A stretch of DNA of 43,267 nucleotides from Prochlorococcus sp. AG-409-A19. GTDB lineage: Bacteria > Cyanobacteriota > Cyanobacteriia > PCC-6307 > Cyanobiaceae. A program made the translations under genes and the position numbers. The notes beneath the pieces are model-generated. The model had not been told where the DNA came from and did not search any database. It worked only from the letters and a program-made list of their open reading frames with translations. How positions within the stretch are numbered: position 1 is the first letter of the stretch; each line of letters begins with the position of its first letter. This document shows positions 7,598-15,958 of the stretch, one piece after another. The DNA lies in NCBI GenBank assembly GCA_003216155.1, contig QCJH01000013.1:1-43267 (forward strand), given 5' to 3'.

Positions 7598-9356
7598 GGC
7601 ATCTGAAGATAAGAAGACATCTTTTGAGTTGGTCTTGGAGAGGGCTGGCGAGCTTCCTGTGGGTGGCCCTTTGCTGGAATTTGTAGACGACTTAGCCTCG
7701 AAGCGTTTGGCATCTTCAATAGGAAGATCTACTAATGCCTATGTAGTTTTTGCAGAGGCTCTTGGTTATTGGAGGTTAAAAAGACATAAAGAGGCACAGG
7801 CTCTATTGCTATCAATAGAAGTTGACCTCCTTAGGGAACCTCGGTACTGGATTCTTCGAGGAATGGTTGCCAAAAGCTTACCTGATGGCATTAAAGAAGC
7901 TTTAGCAGCCTATCGGCAGGCGCTGTCATTGGATTTTCATAGATCCGATTTGCATTATAACTTGGCCAATTTATTGCAGAAAAGTGATCCAAAGGCTGCC
8001 GAACAGGCTTATTTGCGAAGCTTAAGTCTTGATCCAAATTATGCAGAATGTTGGCATAATTTAGGGACTTTATTGCATGAACAAGATCGTTTTTCTGAAG
8101 CAAAGATTTGTTTGCAAATGAGTCTTCAATTAGATCCAGCCGTGGCAAATGTTTGGTGCAATCTAGGAAATACCTTGCAAGCTCAGGACTATATATATTC
8201 TGCTCAAAGAGCTTTTTCTTATGCAATTAGTTTAGATAAAAGTCATGGAGCTAGTCACGTAAATATGGGCGCAAGCCTAATCCAGGGCTTGTTACCTGAA
8301 GAAGCTATTGATTATCTAAACAAAGGTGTTCAATTAGAAAAGAATTCGGCAGATTCTTTGTGGAATTTATCTTTGGCTCATTTGCAAATTGGAGATTATC
8401 TTAATGGATGGTCACTTTACGATGCTCGTTTAAGTACTGCAGATGCAAGACCAGATGAGGTCCCTACTCTTGGCAAGATTCCAGCTTCTATTGATAATTG
8501 CCCTAGGATTGGTGATCCAGAATTGATAGTTTGGAGTGAACAGGGTTTAGGAGATGCAATACAGTTTGGTCGATATCTGCCTCTTTTGGAATCTGCAGGA
8601 ATACCCTATGAATTTAGATGTAGAAGGCCTTTATTCAGTTTATTTAAAGATTGGTTTGGGTTGGATGATAGGGTGGTACTTGAGACGAGGGTTAAAGATT
8701 CTTCAGATCATAGGCCTCATATACCTTTAATGAGTTTGCCTAGATTGTTTAATACTCAACTTTCAACCATACCTAATCATTTACCTTATTTAAAGGCACC
8801 TAATTCTCCACCCAGTAATTTAGAGGTTCCCAAAGCACCAGGAGGACTTTCTGTAGGGCTTGTATGGGCCAGTCATGCTAATAATCCAAAAATGTATAGA
8901 AGGAAATCAATTGATCTATCTCTATTGATGCCTCGTCTGATGGATTTATTGAACCTAGATTTAATTGATTTTCATTCTTTGCAACTGGGTCCAGATGAAA
9001 AGCAATTGGCTCCTTGGATTGATCATCCCAGAATTACAAACTGGGCTCCTCTTTTAGAAGATTTTTCCGACACCGCTCATGTTTTAAATCAGCTTGATTT
9101 AGTGATTAGTGTTGATACTGCTGTGGCTCATCTTGCTGGCGCATTATGTCGCCCAACTTGGCTTTTGCTTCCGCATGCTGCAGATTTTCGTTGGCTTCTA
9201 GATCGAGTGGACTCTCCTTGGTATCCAGGAACCATGAGATTGTTTCGTCAACCTAGTCTTGGTGATTGGCAAGGCATGGTTGAGCAATTAAACGCTTCCC
9301 TGGACTCTCTATTTTTGCTTGATTTAGGTGCTTTGGCTAATCGTAAACTGCATTAA
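7578..9356 (+). CDS. TPR protein with C-terminal GT9-like glycosyltransferase domain, first gene of the secretion operon
   Basis: 592 residues. TPR units cover roughly residues 95-280 (for example PNYAECWHNLGTLLHEQDRF, DPAVANVWCNLGNTL). The C-terminal 300 residues resemble the GT9/heptosyltransferase-like domain often fused to bacterial TPR proteins: WSEQGLGDAIQFGRYLPLL (donor-domain entry), VGLVWASHANN, SVDTAVAHLAGALCRPTWLL and DSPWYPGTMRLFRQ. Such fusions are usually annotated only as TPR proteins; GT9-related enzymes such as the autotransporter heptosyltransferases glycosylate adhesins. The stop codon overlaps the start of the downstream isomerase (TAATG), so it is translationally coupled to the export genes, which suggests a role tied to the export substrate. 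Two starts are possible: ATG 7578 and ATG 7596. The second shares its CATG with the divergent gene's start. Neither has a clear Shine-Dalgarno. Confidence 0.8.
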   Translation: MSPLLSMASEDKKTSFELVLERAGELPVGGPLLEFVDDLASKRLASSIGRSTNAYVVFAEALGYWRLKRHKEAQALLLSIEVDLLREPRYWILRGMVAKSLPDGIKEALAAYRQALSLDFHRSDLHYNLANLLQKSDPKAAEQAYLRSLSLDPNYAECWHNLGTLLHEQDRFSEAKICLQMSLQLDPAVANVWCNLGNTLQAQDYIYSAQRAFSYAISLDKSHGASHVNMGASLIQGLLPEEAIDYLNKGVQLEKNSADSLWNLSLAHLQIGDYLNGWSLYDARLSTADARPDEVPTLGKIPASIDNCPRIGDPELIVWSEQGLGDAIQFGRYLPLLESAGIPYEFRCRRPLFSLFKDWFGLDDRVVLETRVKDSSDHRPHIPLMSLPRLFNTQLSTIPNHLPYLKAPNSPPSNLEVPKAPGGLSVGLVWASHANNPKMYRRKSIDLSLLMPRLMDLLNLDLIDFHSLQLGPDEKQLAPWIDHPRITNWAPLLEDFSDTAHVLNQLDLVISVDTAVAHLAGALCRPTWLLLPHAADFRWLLDRVDSPWYPGTMRLFRQPSLGDWQGMVEQLNASLDSLFLLDLGALANRKLH

Positions 9357-10111
9357 TGATTAGTCAGATAGCCGATCAATCCACCTTATTGAATGATCCA
9401 GCCGCTATTGCTGATTTAGTAAGGCGTATGGATTTGCTGCCTAATTTGCTGCGAAGGCAGCAGGAAGAGGCAATTATTTCCATAGTGGATCTTCCTTCAG
9501 AATGGATTAATGAGCATCGTAATGAGGTGATCAAAGACAAATCTGTTGAACAGTTTTTGGAAGAAAAAGGATGGAAAGACTCAGATCTTGATCTTCATGT
9601 TGCTAGGCCTGAGGCCTTGAGAAGATTTGCTGCGCAACGCTTTGGTGGAGGATTAGAGGAAACCTTCTTGTCAGCTGAAGGAGGTTATGACGAGATTATT
9701 TATTCTTTTTTACGTGTGAGCAGTCCTGCACTTGCTCAAGAGCTTTGGATTCGATTGGAAGAAGCAGAAACAACTTTTGCTGAGGCTGCTTCTAATTTTA
9801 GTGAAGGTCCTGAAGCTGCACGTAAGGGTGTTATTGGTCCTTTAACAATTAGCCAAGTGCAACCCCCTCAGATGGCGCAAGTTTTGCGTTCTCTAAGGCC
9901 AGGTCAGATTCATAGGCCTTGCCAAATAGGAGAATGGTTTGTTTTGTTGAGGCTTGAACAACTCACCCCTGCCAGATTTGATGATCAGATGGAACAGATG
10001 CTTTTAAAGCAAAAGCTAGAAGACTTTTTGCAAGAAAGGGTTCGCAAGCTTCTTGCTGGTGAAGCTCTTGAGGAGCTCCATTACTATTCTGAACAGAAAG
10101 AACAATCATGA
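9356..10111 (+). CDS. PpiC/parvulin-like peptidyl-prolyl isomerase of the secretion operon
   Basis: 251 residues. The N-terminal half is helical and SurA/PrsA-like. The parvulin domain covers about 115-210, with YSFLRVSSPALAQEL, TFAEAASNFSEGPEA, GVIGPLTISQVQPPQM and GEWFVLLRLEQLTPARFDD, which matches the usual order of parvulin landmarks. Parvulins catalyse cis-trans isomerisation of X-Pro bonds and act as foldases. No signal peptide or membrane segment is seen, so it would sit in the cytoplasm, where it may keep the export substrate unfolded or assist transporter assembly. It overlaps its upstream neighbour by 1 bp (TAATG) and its downstream neighbour by 4 bp (ATGA). Parvulin genes next to hlyB/hlyD homologues are a known cyanobacterial arrangement. 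Some classical catalytic residues are not clearly conserved, so enzymatic activity is uncertain. Confidence 0.8.
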   Translation: MISQIADQSTLLNDPAAIADLVRRMDLLPNLLRRQQEEAIISIVDLPSEWINEHRNEVIKDKSVEQFLEEKGWKDSDLDLHVARPEALRRFAAQRFGGGLEETFLSAEGGYDEIIYSFLRVSSPALAQELWIRLEEAETTFAEAASNFSEGPEAARKGVIGPLTISQVQPPQMAQVLRSLRPGQIHRPCQIGEWFVLLRLEQLTPARFDDQMEQMLLKQKLEDFLQERVRKLLAGEALEELHYYSEQKEQS

Positions 10112-13100
10112 CCTCTAGTCGTACTGAGACATTTCAGGGGTTGTTGGCCAGATTTCAGGCTTTTTCTAGCCTGAAAGATGATGATCTTTCGTGGCTTGCT
10201 CAAAAGGCAAAACCTTTTCATTGTGATGTAGGGCAAGAGCTTTTAGTCTCAGATCGCTTACCTGAATTGTGTTATTGCATTCTTGAAGGGCGAGGCCGTG
10301 TTTTGCATCGTGACCCAGGTTTGCAAAGGCCCGTGACTTTGGCTTATTCAATGCCAGGTGATTTAGTGGGTTGGGCTGGTTTGGTGAGGCGTCAACCATG
10401 TGAATGGATTACTGCTGTAACACCAATGAAATTGATTGGTATTCCTGCAGAGGATTTTTATGCCTTAGAAGAACGCAGCGAAGCTTTTGCAACTTGGCTT
10501 GATATCAATATTTCACCTGCCGAGTTAATGTCTGTCTTGATGCCAGCTCTCAGGCGTCGCCCTCAAGCTAATCCATCGGAAAGAGATGTTTTACGAAGGA
10601 TAATTGATGGCTTGCAATTAGTTCCTGCTAGGAATGATAGAACTTTGCCTGTTAATGATGGGGCTATTTGGCTCTGGAATGCACAGCCTAGAGAAAAGGC
10701 ATTGCAGGCAGGCTCTTTTGTTGAAGAAAGTATTTTGCAAGAGCTTCCTATAGGTCAGTCTTTGAGATTAATTAGAATAGAGAAAGCCTTATGGGATCAA
10801 CAGTTAAACCCTCCTATGGAGGCTCTTCCAGAAGTTGAAGTATCAGTTACAAATGATATCTGGGCGGAGGACCGATATGCTGATCTTTTGGCTCCTCAAC
10901 CTGAGGGTCGTAGAGAAACAAATGCTGATGAAGATATAACTAAAGATCCGAAAAAATCTATGCGATGGCGTGGACGAAATATTCCAGTTGTGACTGGAGT
11001 AGGCCCGCTTGAGCAAACAATGGCTTGCCTGGAAATGTTGGCGAAATTTTATAATATTCCTTTTCGCAGAGATGTTCTTGAACGTGCAGCAAAAAGCATG
11101 ATTGCTGATCGTAAAACTAGTCTTGAAGTGATTGGTAATCTTTCTACTCTTATGGGATTTATAGGAAGTATTAGTACGATTCCTGTTACTCAGCTTCCTC
11201 GCTTGCCATTTCCTTGTCTCTCAATCATCAAAGATCAACCATCAATTATTCACGACATTAGTAACGGAGAGGTGAAGGCAGTTTTGCCTGAATATGGCAG
11301 TGTAATCCTTCCTCTTGAGGAGATGTTAGGTGGAGAATCAGGAGCCCGTGTTTTAACTTTGTCACCAGGAAAAGATAGTCAAAAGAGAAAGTTAGGCCTT
11401 TCATGGTTTTTACCTCAGATTCGAAAATATCGTCGAAGCCTTATTGAGGTCTTTGCTGCTTCATTAGTTATGCAGCTATTAAACCTTGCGCAACCATTGG
11501 TTATGCAACAGATTTTTGATAAAGTTATAGCTCAGCAGAATCTTGACACTTTATATACTTTAGGCATTGTTCTTCTTGGAGTTAGCCTTTTCCAGGGTTT
11601 ACTTGGGGCTGTTCGTACATATCTATTCGCAGATACTACAAATAGGATTGACATAGCTTTAGGCTCTCAAGTTATACAGCATTTGTTGAGACTTCCTATA
11701 CGTTATTTTGACCGTCGACCAGTAGGTGAGTTGCAAACACGAATCGCAGAACTTGGTAATATTAGAAATTTTTTGACAGGAAGTTTGTTGACTTTATTTT
11801 TAGATGCTCTTTTTTCGGTAATATATATAGCTGTAATGATTATCTATAGTGGAACACTCACAGCTGTCACTTTAGGTGTAGTTCCTCTTTTCTTGGGATT
11901 AACTTATGTTTTCTCGCCTGTAATTCGCGCACAGTTGAGAAAAGCAGCTGAGAAGAATGCCCGCACTCAGGCTCTTTTAATTGAATCTTTAAATGGTGTA
12001 CAGACCATTAAAGCCCAAAATGCAGAAAATAGCATTCGTTGGGAGTGGCAGAAACGATATTCGGCTTTTATGAGCGAGTCATTTAGAACAGTATTGATTG
12101 GTGTCTCATCTGGCACTGTTGGATCTTTTTTGAGTCAACTAACTGGATTACTGACTCTTTGGGTGGGAGCTTTTTTAGTTATCAATGGAGAACTTACAAT
12201 TGGACAGTTAATAGCATTTCGAATTATCTCTGGCTATGTTGTTGGTCCATTACTTAATTTGGCAACCAGTTGGCAAAGTTTTCAGGGAGTCGCATTATCT
12301 ATTGAGCGTTTGAGTGACGTTGTAGATGCTCCGATTGAAGGGGGTGATGTTGATTCAGATCAATTGCCTTTACCACCAATTGAAGGTGAAGTCACATTTC
12401 AGGACGTTGATTTTCGTTTTAATGAAGGCACTCCTTTAGTGGTTAAGAATGTTAGCTTTACAGTCCCTCCAGGTTCTTTTATAGGAATTGTAGGCAGAAG
12501 TGGCAGCGGTAAAAGTACAATAATGAAACTATTGCCTCGCCTTTATGAACCCGAGTCAGGACGTGTATTGATAGATGGATATGATATAAATAAGCTTCAG
12601 CTGGGTTCGGTTAGAAGGCAAATAGGAATAGTTCCACAAGAGAGTTTGTTATTTGATGGAACGGTTAGTGACAATATTGCTCTAACTTGTCCAGATGCTA
12701 CTAGTGAAGAAATTATTGCTGCAGCTCGTGTTGCATGTGCTCATGACTTCATAATGCAATTACCAGATGGTTATGCAAGTAGAGTAGGTGAAAGAGGTAG
12801 TACCCTTTCTGGAGGACAACGCCAGAGAATTGCAATTGCCCGTGCAGTAATGCAAAGGCCTTCTCTTTTGATTATGGATGAAGCAACAAGTGCTTTAGAT
12901 TATTTAACGGAAAGGCAGGTATGTATAAATTTGAAGAGAACTTTTCAGGGGTCTACGGTTTTCTTTATAACTCACCGATTGAGTACAATTCGCTCATCAG
13001 ATTTGATTCTGATGCTTGACCAAGGAGCTCTTATAGAACAAGGTACCCATAAGCAGCTTCTAGATCTTCAGGGACGTTATTACGCTCTTTATTCTCAACA

Positions 13101-13119
13101 GGAGGCTGATCTTGACTGA
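10108..13119 (+). CDS. Type I secretion ABC transporter (HlyB-like) with CNB-like and inactive C39 domains
   Basis: 1003 residues in four parts. Residues 1-135 resemble a cyclic-nucleotide-binding (Crp/CNB) fold: VGQELLVSDRLPELCYCILEGR, then YSMPGDLVGWAGLVRR. Residues 290-430 resemble a C39 peptidase domain, but the catalytic Cys position in the usual DCGxACL motif reads EQTMACL, and the expected His region (SIIHDIS) is unlike an active enzyme. It is therefore a C39-like, non-cleaving substrate-docking domain as in HlyB. Residues 437-720 hold the transmembrane segments. The ATPase follows: Walker A GRSGSGKST near 797, Q-loop VPQES, signature LSGGQRQRIAIARA near 899, Walker B LLIMDEATSALD near 921 and the H-loop THRLST. 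It sits in the inner membrane and exports unfolded protein in one step with an HlyD adaptor and a TolC-type channel (not in the window). The ATGA overlap upstream and 8-bp overlap downstream show a tight operon. Confidence 0.9.
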   Translation: MTSSRTETFQGLLARFQAFSSLKDDDLSWLAQKAKPFHCDVGQELLVSDRLPELCYCILEGRGRVLHRDPGLQRPVTLAYSMPGDLVGWAGLVRRQPCEWITAVTPMKLIGIPAEDFYALEERSEAFATWLDINISPAELMSVLMPALRRRPQANPSERDVLRRIIDGLQLVPARNDRTLPVNDGAIWLWNAQPREKALQAGSFVEESILQELPIGQSLRLIRIEKALWDQQLNPPMEALPEVEVSVTNDIWAEDRYADLLAPQPEGRRETNADEDITKDPKKSMRWRGRNIPVVTGVGPLEQTMACLEMLAKFYNIPFRRDVLERAAKSMIADRKTSLEVIGNLSTLMGFIGSISTIPVTQLPRLPFPCLSIIKDQPSIIHDISNGEVKAVLPEYGSVILPLEEMLGGESGARVLTLSPGKDSQKRKLGLSWFLPQIRKYRRSLIEVFAASLVMQLLNLAQPLVMQQIFDKVIAQQNLDTLYTLGIVLLGVSLFQGLLGAVRTYLFADTTNRIDIALGSQVIQHLLRLPIRYFDRRPVGELQTRIAELGNIRNFLTGSLLTLFLDALFSVIYIAVMIIYSGTLTAVTLGVVPLFLGLTYVFSPVIRAQLRKAAEKNARTQALLIESLNGVQTIKAQNAENSIRWEWQKRYSAFMSESFRTVLIGVSSGTVGSFLSQLTGLLTLWVGAFLVINGELTIGQLIAFRIISGYVVGPLLNLATSWQSFQGVALSIERLSDVVDAPIEGGDVDSDQLPLPPIEGEVTFQDVDFRFNEGTPLVVKNVSFTVPPGSFIGIVGRSGSGKSTIMKLLPRLYEPESGRVLIDGYDINKLQLGSVRRQIGIVPQESLLFDGTVSDNIALTCPDATSEEIIAAARVACAHDFIMQLPDGYASRVGERGSTLSGGQRQRIAIARAVMQRPSLLIMDEATSALDYLTERQVCINLKRTFQGSTVFFITHRLSTIRSSDLILMLDQGALIEQGTHKQLLDLQGRYYALYSQQEADLD
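13100..13105 (+). promoter_or_regulatory. Ribosome binding site fixing the TTG start of the HlyD gene
   Basis: A perfect AGGAGG lies 6 nt before the TTG at 13112, inside the end of the upstream transporter gene. It is the best Shine-Dalgarno noticed in the window. It supports the non-ATG start and therefore the long, repeat-bearing N-terminus of the adaptor. Confidence 0.8.
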
Positions 13120-14695
13120 AAATAAATCTCCTCGTAGCTTAAAAAGTGGTAATGAAGCTATTAATATTGTCAAGTCAAAGCTTAAACCAAAGATTAATGA
13201 GCTGAAGGAAGGTTTGAAATCAAAAGTGAAACCGATCCTTTTGGAGGTTAAACCAAAGATTAATGAGCTGAAGGAAGGTTTGAAATCAAAAGTGAAACCG
13301 ATCCTTTTGGAGGTTAAACCAAAGATTAATGAGCTCAAGGAAGGTTTGAAATCAAAAGTGAAACCGATCCTTTTGGAGGTCAAGCCAAAGTTTGACCAAT
13401 TGAAGGAAAGAATATGGAAACCACAATCTCATTCTCAACAAAAACTTGTTAGTACTGGTCAGCAAGTTGATTTACCCGACGGTTTGAAGCTGTGGGAAGG
13501 TAGCTCTGCTTTTGTAGAGCAAGGAAGACATTGGTCTTCTGCCTTGATTTGGCTTACATCAGGTTTGTTTTTTACAGCTTTAGTTTGGGCGTTTACAGCA
13601 CGTGTTGACCAGACAATTACTGTTCGCGGCAGATTGGCCCCTTCAGGTAGTGTTCAAGAAGTTGATTCCCCAAGTGCTGGTGTTGTTAACAAGGTATATG
13701 TAAAGGATGGAGATCGAGTAGAGGCAGGGCAGCCATTAATTGATGTTGAGGCTAAGGGCTTAGCTTCTAGAAGGAATGCGATAGAAAGTAGCCTTAGCTT
13801 GTTAGATCTTCAGGCACGCTCCTTAAAGGTAATCATTCGTAGTGAAGGTAAGCCAGATAAAGTAGGGACTTTGCCCCCAGTTCCATTTGTTGAGGATGTT
13901 GAATTGTCCGAACAACTTTATACAGCTAGAAATCAAACACAACAACTAATATCCAGACTAGAACAAATTTCAAGTCGCTTGAAGAGTCGTCAGCAATCGC
14001 TTCGTTTGCATCAACGTATAGCTAAGGATTTAGGAGTTTTGTATAGAGAAGGTGGTATGGCGAGAAATGATTATTTAACTCGTTTAGATAGAGTTCAGTC
14101 TTATGAAGCAGAAGTTTCGACTTTGTTAGAGGAAAGAACTAGGGTAATTGGAGAAGCTGCCACACAACTTAATAGGGTCAATAGGCAGATAATTAATCTA
14201 CGTTCAGAGTTAATTGGCTTAAAAGAAGCTATTAGCTACAGGACTATTAAGGCTCCTATTTCAGGTACTATATTCGATGCAAAAGTTGGACCCAATTCTG
14301 TTGTAAGCACCTCAGATGTTTTACTTAAGGTTGTACCAGCAGATAGATTACAGGCGAATGTAGAAATTTTGAATAAGGATGTTGGTTTTGTCAGAGTTGG
14401 CTTGCCGGTTTCGGTAGGAGTTGATTCTTTCTCACCAGGAGAGTTTGGTTATATTTCAGGTACGCTAGAAAAGATTGGTTCAGATGCATTAGAACCAAGT
14501 CCACTCAGCCAGCAATATAGATTTCCTGCTGTTATTTCTTTAGAGCAGCAAGAAGTTTTATATGGAGAACAAAAATTAAACTTACAAAGCGGGATGGGTG
14601 TTAGTGCAAACATTAAACTCAGGTCTAGACCAGCAATTAGTATTTTGACTGATATGTTTACCAAGCAATTCGAAGGTATTAAGAGGTTCCGTTAA
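13112..14695 (+). CDS. HlyD-family membrane fusion protein with repeated cytoplasmic extension
   Basis: 527 residues, starting with TTG behind a perfect AGGAGG. Residues 1-138 are cytoplasmic and lysine-rich, and residues 25-90 are three copies of a 22-residue unit (KPKINELKEGL then KSKVKPILLEV), followed by a degenerate fourth start (KPKFDQLKER). One membrane helix covers about 140-162 (ALIWLTSGLFFTALVWAF). The periplasmic part has the first lipoyl half-motif (VDSPSAGVVNKVYVKDGDRV, GQPLIDVEAKG), a coiled-coil hairpin at about 230-375, and the second half-motif (IKAPISGTIFDAKVGPNSVV) followed by a beta-barrel. It bridges the ABC transporter and the outer-membrane channel. Usual HlyD proteins are about 400-480 residues and their cytoplasmic tail, where known, contributes to substrate recognition; here the tail is expanded. 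The 3' end overlaps the convergent glycosyltransferase gene by 17 bp. Confidence 0.9.
   Translation: MTENKSPRSLKSGNEAINIVKSKLKPKINELKEGLKSKVKPILLEVKPKINELKEGLKSKVKPILLEVKPKINELKEGLKSKVKPILLEVKPKFDQLKERIWKPQSHSQQKLVSTGQQVDLPDGLKLWEGSSAFVEQGRHWSSALIWLTSGLFFTALVWAFTARVDQTITVRGRLAPSGSVQEVDSPSAGVVNKVYVKDGDRVEAGQPLIDVEAKGLASRRNAIESSLSLLDLQARSLKVIIRSEGKPDKVGTLPPVPFVEDVELSEQLYTARNQTQQLISRLEQISSRLKSRQQSLRLHQRIAKDLGVLYREGGMARNDYLTRLDRVQSYEAEVSTLLEERTRVIGEAATQLNRVNRQIINLRSELIGLKEAISYRTIKAPISGTIFDAKVGPNSVVSTSDVLLKVVPADRLQANVEILNKDVGFVRVGLPVSVGVDSFSPGEFGYISGTLEKIGSDALEPSPLSQQYRFPAVISLEQQEVLYGEQKLNLQSGMGVSANIKLRSRPAISILTDMFTKQFEGIKRFR
13184..13381 (+). repeat. Three tandem 66-bp in-frame repeats in the HlyD gene
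   Basis: The copies are 13184-13249, 13250-13315 and 13316-13381. The first two are identical and the third differs at two bases (g to c at the end of the GAGCTG codons, and the final T to C). Each encodes 22 residues, predicted as an amphipathic basic helix. Near-identity at silent positions points to recent duplication or ongoing slippage or recombination. The unit length is a multiple of three, so copy-number change would keep the frame. Confidence 0.97.
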
Positions 14696-15824
14696 GTACT
14701 TGTCTATAAATCGCTTCAGTTTCATTCACAGTATTCTCCCAGGTAAATTCTTTAAGAACCCTTTGTTTAAGACTTATAGCACGTTTACTATGTCTACCTG
14801 CTTCCCATGCATCTAATACCGCTCTAAAGATTGTTTCTGGATTAGCAGGATCGGCTAGCCATGCATCATCGCGTAGATATTCCAGTTCATGCCCAAATGT
14901 ACTGCCTACTACTGGGGTGCTATTTAATGCAGCTTCAAGACTAACGAGTCCACAAGTATCCATCCAACTTACAAGGCAATGAACTCGAGCAGCAGCATAT
15001 GCTGAAGCCAGTAACTCTTGAGGAAGATGATTAATGATGGTAACTCTATTGCCACTTATTTCTTTGCATAGTTCTGCATAGCCAGGCCAATTACTTGTTC
15101 CACCAATGAGGACAATAGGTACATTTGTTTTTCTTAAAGCCCAACAAAGCATCGCTTGATTTTTCCCAGGTTCAATGCGCCCTGCCTGCATTACAAAAGG
15201 TTCTTTAATGCCTGAGAATTGTCGGAATGGTTCAGGATCAGCATCTAAGAATAATTTTGGATCTACACCGTAATGTGCAACTTTATAGTTTGATCCACTC
15301 CAATGAAGATCATTTTGAACGGCTTTTAATTCTAACCAGCTATTGGGGAGAAGGCCATCAGCTTGGGCGATGAGTTTTGGAATTTCTTGATGCCATTCAG
15401 ATTGAAAATCTCCATCTCCAAGAGCTTTGAGTTCCCCTTCTGGCATAACAACAACAAGTTTTCTGTTGATTAGTAGTTCCATTTCGCTTGCAGCTGCATC
15501 TTCTCCCTCTTTTGTTGCTTTAAGGAGTACAGGTAGAGCTCCACGACTACCCCAGAGTGCTTTTCCTAGATTTATCCATATTGGAGAGATGACAATTGGT
15601 TTTCTAGCTGTTGTGCAACTTGCAATTTGGCCTGGCAATGAATGCTGTACTCTGCTATTGAAGATATGGACAAGGTCAACACCTGATACATCGGGCTTAT
15701 CGCTGTTTTGCACATGTACCTGATGACCACGCCATTTGAGTCTTTTGGCAGTTTCAGCAATTTGTACACTATCTCCACCACTCCAATTATCGGCAGTACC
15801 GTGGTTTACAAGAAGTATTTTCAT
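14679..15824 (-). CDS. Glycosyltransferase family 4
   Basis: 381 residues with a GT-B fold. The N-terminal Rossmann start is MKILLVNHGTADNWSGGDS followed by AKRLKWRGHQVHV. The donor domain carries FVMQAGRIEPGKNQAML, VPIVLIGGTSNWPGY and the GT4 site DTCGLVSLEAALNSTPVVG, where E of SLEAA is the usual donor-binding Glu. It is a cytoplasmic enzyme acting on an unknown sugar donor and acceptor. It starts at ATG 15824 and is divergent from the GT9 gene across 134 bp. Its 3' end overlaps hlyD by 17 bp on the opposite strand, so it marks the boundary between the secretion operon and the polysaccharide genes. It could serve either side. Confidence 0.88.
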   Translation of the reverse strand: MKILLVNHGTADNWSGGDSVQIAETAKRLKWRGHQVHVQNSDKPDVSGVDLVHIFNSRVQHSLPGQIASCTTARKPIVISPIWINLGKALWGSRGALPVLLKATKEGEDAAASEMELLINRKLVVVMPEGELKALGDGDFQSEWHQEIPKLIAQADGLLPNSWLELKAVQNDLHWSGSNYKVAHYGVDPKLFLDADPEPFRQFSGIKEPFVMQAGRIEPGKNQAMLCWALRKTNVPIVLIGGTSNWPGYAELCKEISGNRVTIINHLPQELLASAYAAARVHCLVSWMDTCGLVSLEAALNSTPVVGSTFGHELEYLRDDAWLADPANPETIFRAVLDAWEAGRHSKRAISLKQRVLKEFTWENTVNETEAIYRQVLNGTS

Positions 15825-15958
15825 TAAAACAGCTTCTCAGATTTGATGGGCTTTTGTCATATTCGGTGGGCGCCAGTTTCAATGGCATGTTTCATGGGAT
15901 TTTTGCATCTCTTATAAATGAATATGGAGACATGGCTTTTAGAGGACTTTGAATCTAA

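Noticed and set aside
7891..8226. Minus-strand 111-residue frame
   Set aside because: It lies wholly within the TPR repeats of the plus-strand TPR-GT9 gene and shows no recognisable domain.
10978..11400. Peptidase C39 domain, suggesting a bacteriocin exporter
   Set aside because: The catalytic Cys position is not Cys and no double-glycine leader peptide gene is nearby; an HlyB-like non-cleaving domain fits better.
13184..13381. Possible CRISPR-like or intergenic tandem array
   Set aside because: The 66-bp units are contiguous without spacers and lie in frame inside the hlyD coding sequence.
13060..13383. Minus-strand open frame encoding an apparent three-repeat protein
   Set aside because: It is the antisense of the 66-bp repeats in the HlyD gene; the plus-strand frame has the perfect Shine-Dalgarno and the clear family match.
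15825..15958. Promoter for the GT9 gene at TATAAA near 15913
   Set aside because: There is no acceptable -35 hexamer at 16-19 bp, so chance in AT-rich DNA is as likely.
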